NCBI GenBank assembly: GCA_023400055.1
Contig: JAEXFN010000018.1
Location: 310,001 to 374,000 of the forward strand
Direction: 5' to 3'
Length of the DNA: 64,000 nt
From: Bacillota bacterium
Lineage (GTDB): Bacteria > Bacillota > UBA4882 > UBA8346
The notes beneath the pieces are model-generated. The model searched no databases. It worked only from the letters and a program-made list of their open reading frames with translations, and had not been told where the DNA came from. Below are positions 60,145-64,000 of this stretch, piece by piece. Position 1 is the first letter of the stretch. Every line of letters begins with the position of its first letter. Position numbers and translations under genes: made by a program.

Positions 60145-60780
60145 ATGGCCAGCCCCGTGAATGAGAACGACCCGCGGGTGATCCGCACCCGCCAGCTGTT
60201 GCAGGACGCCTTCATCGCGTTGCTCAAAGAAAAGGATTTCGCCACCGTCACCGTCCGGGACATCGCCGAGCGGGCCACCGTCAACCGAGCGACCTTTTAC
60301 GCCCACTTCACCGATAAGTATGCCCTGATGGAATTCACGATCGTCGCTCATTTTATGAAAGTCTTGGCGCGCCGGATCGACGCCGGCGCCGCCTTGGACG
60401 AAGCGGCCTTGCGCAAGCTGATCCTGGCCGGCTGCGAATACCTTCAGGAACTGTACAAGCAATGCCGGCCGAGCTATCCATCGTTCATTCAAACGGTGGA
60501 GGTTCCGGTCAAGGCCAAGCTGCAAGCGATCCTCGCCGGCTGGCTGAGACGGCGCCCGGGAACGGCCCCCGTCGGACCAGGCACCCTGGAATATGCTTCC
60601 ACGATGCTCAGCTGGTCGATCTTCGGTGCCTTGCAGCGCTGGGACAATGCCGGGCGGAAAACCCCGCCGGACCAGCTCGCCGCGACGATCCTGCCCTTGC
60701 TGATGGCGGCCGTGGCTGCGGTCGGCCGGGAAAACGGCGCCGAACCCTCCCCGGCTCCATCCAGCGCGGATCGCGGCTAG
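60145..60780 (+). CDS. TetR-family regulator
   Basis: 211 aa. HTH TRQLLQDAFIALLKEKDFATVTVRDIAERATVNRATFYAHFTDKYAL, of the DhaS/TetR_C type that carries NRATFYAHF, is clear in part. The C-terminal domain is helical with an Ala/Pro-rich tail. GAAAGGAG lies before the ATG. It is divergent from the OYE-type reductase, its probable target. Confidence 0.9.
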   Translation: MASPVNENDPRVIRTRQLLQDAFIALLKEKDFATVTVRDIAERATVNRATFYAHFTDKYALMEFTIVAHFMKVLARRIDAGAALDEAALRKLILAGCEYLQELYKQCRPSYPSFIQTVEVPVKAKLQAILAGWLRRRPGTAPVGPGTLEYASTMLSWSIFGALQRWDNAGRKTPPDQLAATILPLLMAAVAAVGRENGAEPSPAPSSADRG

Positions 60781-60883
60781 CCTTTCACCGCCCCCCTCGG
60801 CCATCCCCCGGATCGCCCGTCGGTTGAACCGGCGGAAAGCGGGATCAATCGCGCCAAATGATGACTCCCCAAACAAAAAACCG

Positions 60884-60914
60884 AAAGCTTGAAACTTCAG
60901 CTCCCGGTGTTTTG
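60884..60914. terminator. Probable terminator between convergent genes
   Basis: ACCG-A-AGCT pairs with AGCT-C-CGGT around a loop; A-rich sequence precedes and T-rich sequence follows. It lies between the TetR gene and the polysaccharide deacetylase. Confidence 0.5.
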
Positions 60915-60979
60915 TAACGCTTTTCAAAATGCCGTGTCCCGCCGAACGACGGGACATCCAAATTGCCTCCAAACCGCTT

Positions 60980-61753
60980 TTAAAAAGGCGTGATAAAGCG
61001 GATGCCTTTCTCCAGATAGCGGCGGATAATTTGGTAAAACAGCGCCACGGACGCCTCCGGATCGTGATCATGAATCAAAATGATATCCCTGGTGTCCGGA
61101 CAATTTAACGCCTTGCCGTCCTCCGGCTGGTCCGCTTCGATCCGCGCCAGTATCGCCGCGGCTTGGTTCAGCCCCACGGGAGCGCCGGCTTTATTGAGCC
61201 AATATTCCATCTGGTCGAAGGTGCAACGGACATCGCGGCCATCCAATAACTTTTGCCGGCGGGCCCACTCCAAATTGATCCCGCGGAAATCCGGCTGAGC
61301 GTACCCCAACTCGCCGAGCAGCGATTGCAGGGCGACCCGCCGGTCTTCCCGCGGCCCGGCCGGGTTTTCCCCGGACCCTCGTTCCGCTCGAGCTTCATAC
61401 TCGGCCCCGTTGGCGGAGACGCCGTTGTCGAAGAAGGGGAACCGGAAGACCTTGGCCGGCCGAGCGATGCCGCTCTTCCGGTAAACGCTTTCAATCGCTG
61501 CATCGGTGCGCCGGATCTCTTCTTCCCCTTCCGCCACCGTTAAATCGGAAAAATGCGGGTGGCGCCACGAATGATTGCCGATGACAAACCCCCGCCGGAT
61601 GGCGTCGATGACGTCCGCCTCGTGTCGCAAAATGTTTTCCCCGATACAGAAGAAGATGGCCGGGATGCCGTTTTGCGCCAAAAAATCGACTTTGTTGCGG
61701 AAATCTTTGCCGGGCGCGTCATCGATGGTCAGATAGGCTTCTTTTACAGCCAC
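60980..61753 (-). CDS. Polysaccharide deacetylase (NodB domain)
   Basis: 257-residue carbohydrate esterase 4 protein without an obvious signal peptide. Motif 1 TIDDAP (catalytic base and metal Asp), motif 2 HSWRHPHFS (metal His pair) and motif 3 RFPFFDNG are present; the later IILIHDHD fits motif 5. Motif 1 is usually TFDDGP, so TIDDAP is a variant. Likely to deacetylate N-acetyl sugars of the envelope or act as an intracellular relative; the substrate is unknown. Confidence 0.88.
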   Translation of the reverse strand: MAVKEAYLTIDDAPGKDFRNKVDFLAQNGIPAIFFCIGENILRHEADVIDAIRRGFVIGNHSWRHPHFSDLTVAEGEEEIRRTDAAIESVYRKSGIARPAKVFRFPFFDNGVSANGAEYEARAERGSGENPAGPREDRRVALQSLLGELGYAQPDFRGINLEWARRQKLLDGRDVRCTFDQMEYWLNKAGAPVGLNQAAAILARIEADQPEDGKALNCPDTRDIILIHDHDPEASVALFYQIIRRYLEKGIRFITPF

Positions 61754-62053
61754 AAAGCTCAGCCTCCCTTCGCGGATACGGCCGATATGAGCTCGGCCTG
61801 ACGCTTAAATTTAATCATTGGAACGACACAATAAGCTCTTTGTAGATAAAAGAGCTTATTTTGCCGGCGCAGCGCTCCCGCAAATAACCTAATCTACATA
61901 TTAACCCACAACTCCTGCTTATTTTAAGAAATCGGTAAGAACTTTCCGGCTGGAGTATGTGATATAATTACTGAGCACGCGCGCTAATTATTGAAAAAGT
62001 TTTATAGCTGTTAAAAACGAACGAGCTGACTTGTGAAAATCTGCCAGCCTCGT
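61754..62053. other. Intergenic region with a 12-bp inverted repeat
   Basis: About 300 bp between two leftward genes. AATAAGCTCTTT and AAAGAGCTTATT (61830-61860) form perfect 12-bp arms around a 7-nt loop; this could be a terminator for the XRE gene or an operator for the deacetylase. I see no gene. Confidence 0.5.
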
Positions 62054-62467
62054 TTAAGCAGTTTCTGCCGTACTGGCATTTTCATCCTCTTTTTTTAACT
62101 CCTCAGCCAATTCCGGAAAAGCCTTATCGAGTTGCACGATTATCCAGCCCCGGACATCCCGGTTTCCTTCCGTCCAAAGCCGGTTGATTTGATCAAAATA
62201 GGCACGCAACCGTTTATCCTTCACTGCCATCATTTCATTTTGATCCTTTTTAGAAACAACCGGATATTCTTGGCCTTTTAGAATCCAATCGGTCGAAATC
62301 GCATACAAATCCGAAAGCAACATCAATGCCTCGGATGAAGGTTTATTGATGTCATTCTCCAATCTGCTCAAATTGCCGCGCGAAATACCCGTTTTTTCCG
62401 ATACTTCCACGATCGAAAGATTGATGGACAATCGTGCTTTTTTTAACCGTTCGCCAATTGTATTCAT
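62054..62467 (-). CDS. XRE-family helix-turn-helix regulator
   Basis: 137 aa. Residues 1-60 form a Cro/cI HTH (LSIVEVSEKTGISRGNLSRLE), followed by YAISTDWILKG and a C-terminal helical region (LRAYFDQINRLW). GGAGGG precedes the ATG. Base composition of the gene and its upstream region is more AT-rich than the surroundings, suggesting recent acquisition. Tandem TTTAGAA repeats near its start (62477 and 62508) may be its binding sites. Confidence 0.88.
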   Translation of the reverse strand: MNTIGERLKKARLSINLSIVEVSEKTGISRGNLSRLENDINKPSSEALMLLSDLYAISTDWILKGQEYPVVSKKDQNEMMAVKDKRLRAYFDQINRLWTEGNRDVRGWIIVQLDKAFPELAEELKKEDENASTAETA

Positions 62468-62490
62468 TGTTTCTTTTTAGAAACCCTCCG

Positions 62491-62519
62491 TTGACATTTG
62501 TACCTATTTAGAATATAAT
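62491..62519 (+). promoter_or_regulatory. Perfect sigma-A promoter, rightward, target unclear
   Basis: TTGACA, 17-nt spacer, TATAAT: full consensus. The next supported rightward gene begins 560 nt away at 63079. It is divergent from the XRE gene and next to TTTAGAA repeats that may be the XRE operator. Confidence 0.75.
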
Positions 62520-63078
62520 GAATTTGATTTTCAAATTAGCGGTGAAAAGGAAGCGTTATTCGTTTAATCTTGCAGCAAAACAAAACAGTTTATTTATTTA
62601 TTTAAATGTATACGTTATTTAAAAAAATCGCCAAAGATAACGCGTACGGTATCTGCGCATGTAGAAACGGCGGCAAGCGGTTAAGCAAATGCTCCGGTGA
62701 TTCGCGATCAGAATCATAAAACGGGCTTCCATAACCGGCCGGGTTTAAGGAGGCCAATCAAAGATGCTTGACGATCGGCCATATTAAGCGATTGGGCCAC
62801 CCCGGGAAAGTCATATTATGACAATTATATTATACCATAAGTAAGTGTCGTATACGAATTGGACCCATTCAACCGCCTTTTTCCCGACTTCTTCCACTTC
62901 TCAAGCGTATCGCAATATTGCCAATCCGGGTGTAAAGCCAGTGAAATGGGATTCGCGACGGACAAACGCTTCCATCGATCGCCTTGGCTGGTTTTCACTT
63001 TTGATGCATATTAAAGGCCGATTGCTCCTCCTTCACACCGGAGTAATATCCGTTATCGGACGCAAGGGGAAGAAAGCC
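62520..63078. other. Long AT-rich intergenic region before the HD-GYP gene
   Basis: No supportable protein gene in about 560 bp. A very short frame after AAGGAGG (MLDDRPY, near 62764) has a strong ribosome site but only seven codons. A second promoter-like pair, TTGGGC (62792-62797), 16 nt, TATTAT (62814-62819), may drive the HD-GYP gene. The HD-GYP frame is open upstream to 62845 but without a ribosome site. Confidence 0.4.
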
Positions 63079-63924
63079 ATGCCTGTCAAATCAAGCGACA
63101 ACCCGAACGGGCTCGGTTACATTGCCGATAATATCGTTGACGAGTTCGGACGACTATTATTAGCGGCGGGAACGGCCCTCACTCCCGCGATAATCCAAAA
63201 GCTGGAGGATAAAAAGATTGCCTACCGGACTGTCCCGAATCAGCTGGACACGATTGCAAGCTCGCTGTCCGAGGCAGCCCGGCAATTGGAAACCCGCTTC
63301 GTCAAACTGGATTTATCGGTCATCGTAAACGCCTCCAAGTATTTGCGGTCGGTTCTGGGAGACGCCAACCAAAACCCGCTGTTGAGCAACCATCTTAAGG
63401 TGCTGATCCAAGGCTTTAAAAGCATCTATTCCCACTCCATCAACGTTTCCTTGCTAGCGGTGGCCATCGCCAGCAAGTTAAACCTGGATGCGCGCTCACT
63501 GCGCGAGCTCGCTTTGGGCGCCCTGTACCACGACATCGGAAAGATTATGCTTCCGGCGGCGGTCGTCATGAAAACTCCTGCGGTCTTCGAACGGCAGGAT
63601 CTTATCTATCAGCAACACACCAAAATCGGCGCGGCCTTATTGGCCGCCGACACACTCGGCAAAGGCGTTTACCTGGTGGCGCAGCAACACCATGAAAAAT
63701 ATGCCGGGGGCGGCTATCCCAACGGGCTCACGGCAGACCAGATTCATATCCATGCCGCCATCGTCAGTGTGGCCAATCGCTTCGACTGGCTGACCTCGGC
63801 GATCTTCCAAAATGAAGTTTTATCGCCCACTGAAGCGATCGATCGCTTATTGCTGGCGCAAGGCGTTGAATTTCAACCGCTGGTGGTCGAAAAATTTGTC
63901 GAATTATTTCAGGGAAAAGCTTAG
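63079..63924 (+). CDS. HD-GYP domain protein
   Basis: 281-residue probable c-di-GMP phosphodiesterase. The ATG at 63079 follows AAGGGGA. A short N-terminal region (residues 1-110: GLGYIADNIVDEFGRLLLAAGTAL, a common lead-in of HD-GYP proteins) precedes the HD domain with YHDIGKIMLP and QHHEKYAGGGYPNGL, which carries the GYP motif. The later FDWLTSAIFQNEVLSP segment is typical. It appears to be co-transcribed with the partial gene at the right edge. Confidence 0.88.
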   Translation: MPVKSSDNPNGLGYIADNIVDEFGRLLLAAGTALTPAIIQKLEDKKIAYRTVPNQLDTIASSLSEAARQLETRFVKLDLSVIVNASKYLRSVLGDANQNPLLSNHLKVLIQGFKSIYSHSINVSLLAVAIASKLNLDARSLRELALGALYHDIGKIMLPAAVVMKTPAVFERQDLIYQQHTKIGAALLAADTLGKGVYLVAQQHHEKYAGGGYPNGLTADQIHIHAAIVSVANRFDWLTSAIFQNEVLSPTEAIDRLLLAQGVEFQPLVVEKFVELFQGKA

Positions 63925-63969
63925 GCTCTTTCTGCTGCAATGATCAGCGAATCATGGAGGATTCCGAAA

Positions 63970-64000
63970 ATGATCTATCCGTTCAAAACCAAGCGACAAC
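63970..64000 (+). CDS. 5' end of a rightward gene (partial)
   Basis: ATGGAGGATTCCGAAAATG supplies GGAGG 10 nt before the ATG at 63970. The ten visible residues (MIYPFKTKRQ) run off the window. Nothing can be said about the product. Confidence 0.55.
   Translation, partial: MIYPFKTKRQ

Noticed and set aside
57970..61071. A 1033-residue leftward open frame covering the OYE-type reductase and beyond
   Set aside because: The upstream 390 codons overlap the well-supported divergent TetR gene and its promoter. The reductase domain begins at 59901 behind a strong ribosome site, so the extension is a GC-rich artefact.

Overview
The window looks like chromosomal DNA of a GC-rich, spore-forming member of the Bacillota (clostridial or Hydrogenispora/Limnochordia-like). 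The evidence is a gerA-type spore germination operon, a ydaO-type cyclic-di-AMP riboswitch, TTG and GTG starts behind strong Shine-Dalgarno sequences, consensus sigma-A promoters and a DtxR-controlled Feo system. This placement is an inference. I saw no rRNA, tRNA, CRISPR array, insertion sequence or prophage.

Layout. 0.1-3.3 kb: two-component system and an Fpg/Nei glycosylase without zinc-finger cysteines. 3.4-5.4 kb: encapsulin nanocompartment with ferritin-like cargo, the collapsed remains of a second, zinc-finger glycosylase, and a 21-nt repeat array. 5.4-11.7 kb: isoprenylcysteine-methyltransferase-like proteins, an XRE regulator, a CsoR/P1B-ATPase metal-efflux pair, and a divergent methyltransferase/TetR pair around a large palindromic operator. 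11.7-24.2 kb: an iron island. It holds an IrtAB/YbtPQ-like ABC pair, a PchR-like AraC regulator, flavodoxin, a FeoB-associated Cys-rich peptide, an HD-GYP protein, DUF2325, DUF3793, FeoB, two FeoA proteins and a DtxR regulator. Five copies of an 18-bp dyad (TGTTAG-N6-CTAACA) lie before its transcription units. 24.8-29.3 kb: UppP, a secreted hypothetical, a divergent polysaccharide deacetylase, and TetR with a 4Fe-4S aldo/keto reductase. 29.3-40.2 kb: two heterodimeric multidrug ABC exporters (one with MarR and an HlyD adaptor), an Mrp ATPase and an unknown protein. 40.4-45.5 kb: LysR and gerKA-KC-KB. 46-51.6 kb: DUF1284, O-methyltransferase, Cys-rich peptide, EamA exporter, Gfo/Idh/MocA oxidoreductase, hydrolase, NifX-like and DUF134 genes. 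51.8-56.5 kb: an operon of asparagine-synthetase-like, opine-dehydrogenase-like and cobalamin-binding-domain proteins behind the c-di-AMP riboswitch. 57.3-64 kb: EngB, an Old-Yellow-Enzyme reductase with TetR, a polysaccharide deacetylase, an XRE regulator and an HD-GYP protein.

Two things stand out. First, six intergenic stretches hold degenerate tandem arrays with an exact 21-nt period. Their primary sequences fall into about five families, but the period is shared, equals two helical turns, and many units carry dyad-symmetric cores. Second, the riboswitch-controlled amidotransferase/opine dehydrogenase/B12 operon is a candidate undescribed pathway, perhaps for an osmolyte, because this riboswitch class usually governs osmotic and wall homeostasis.
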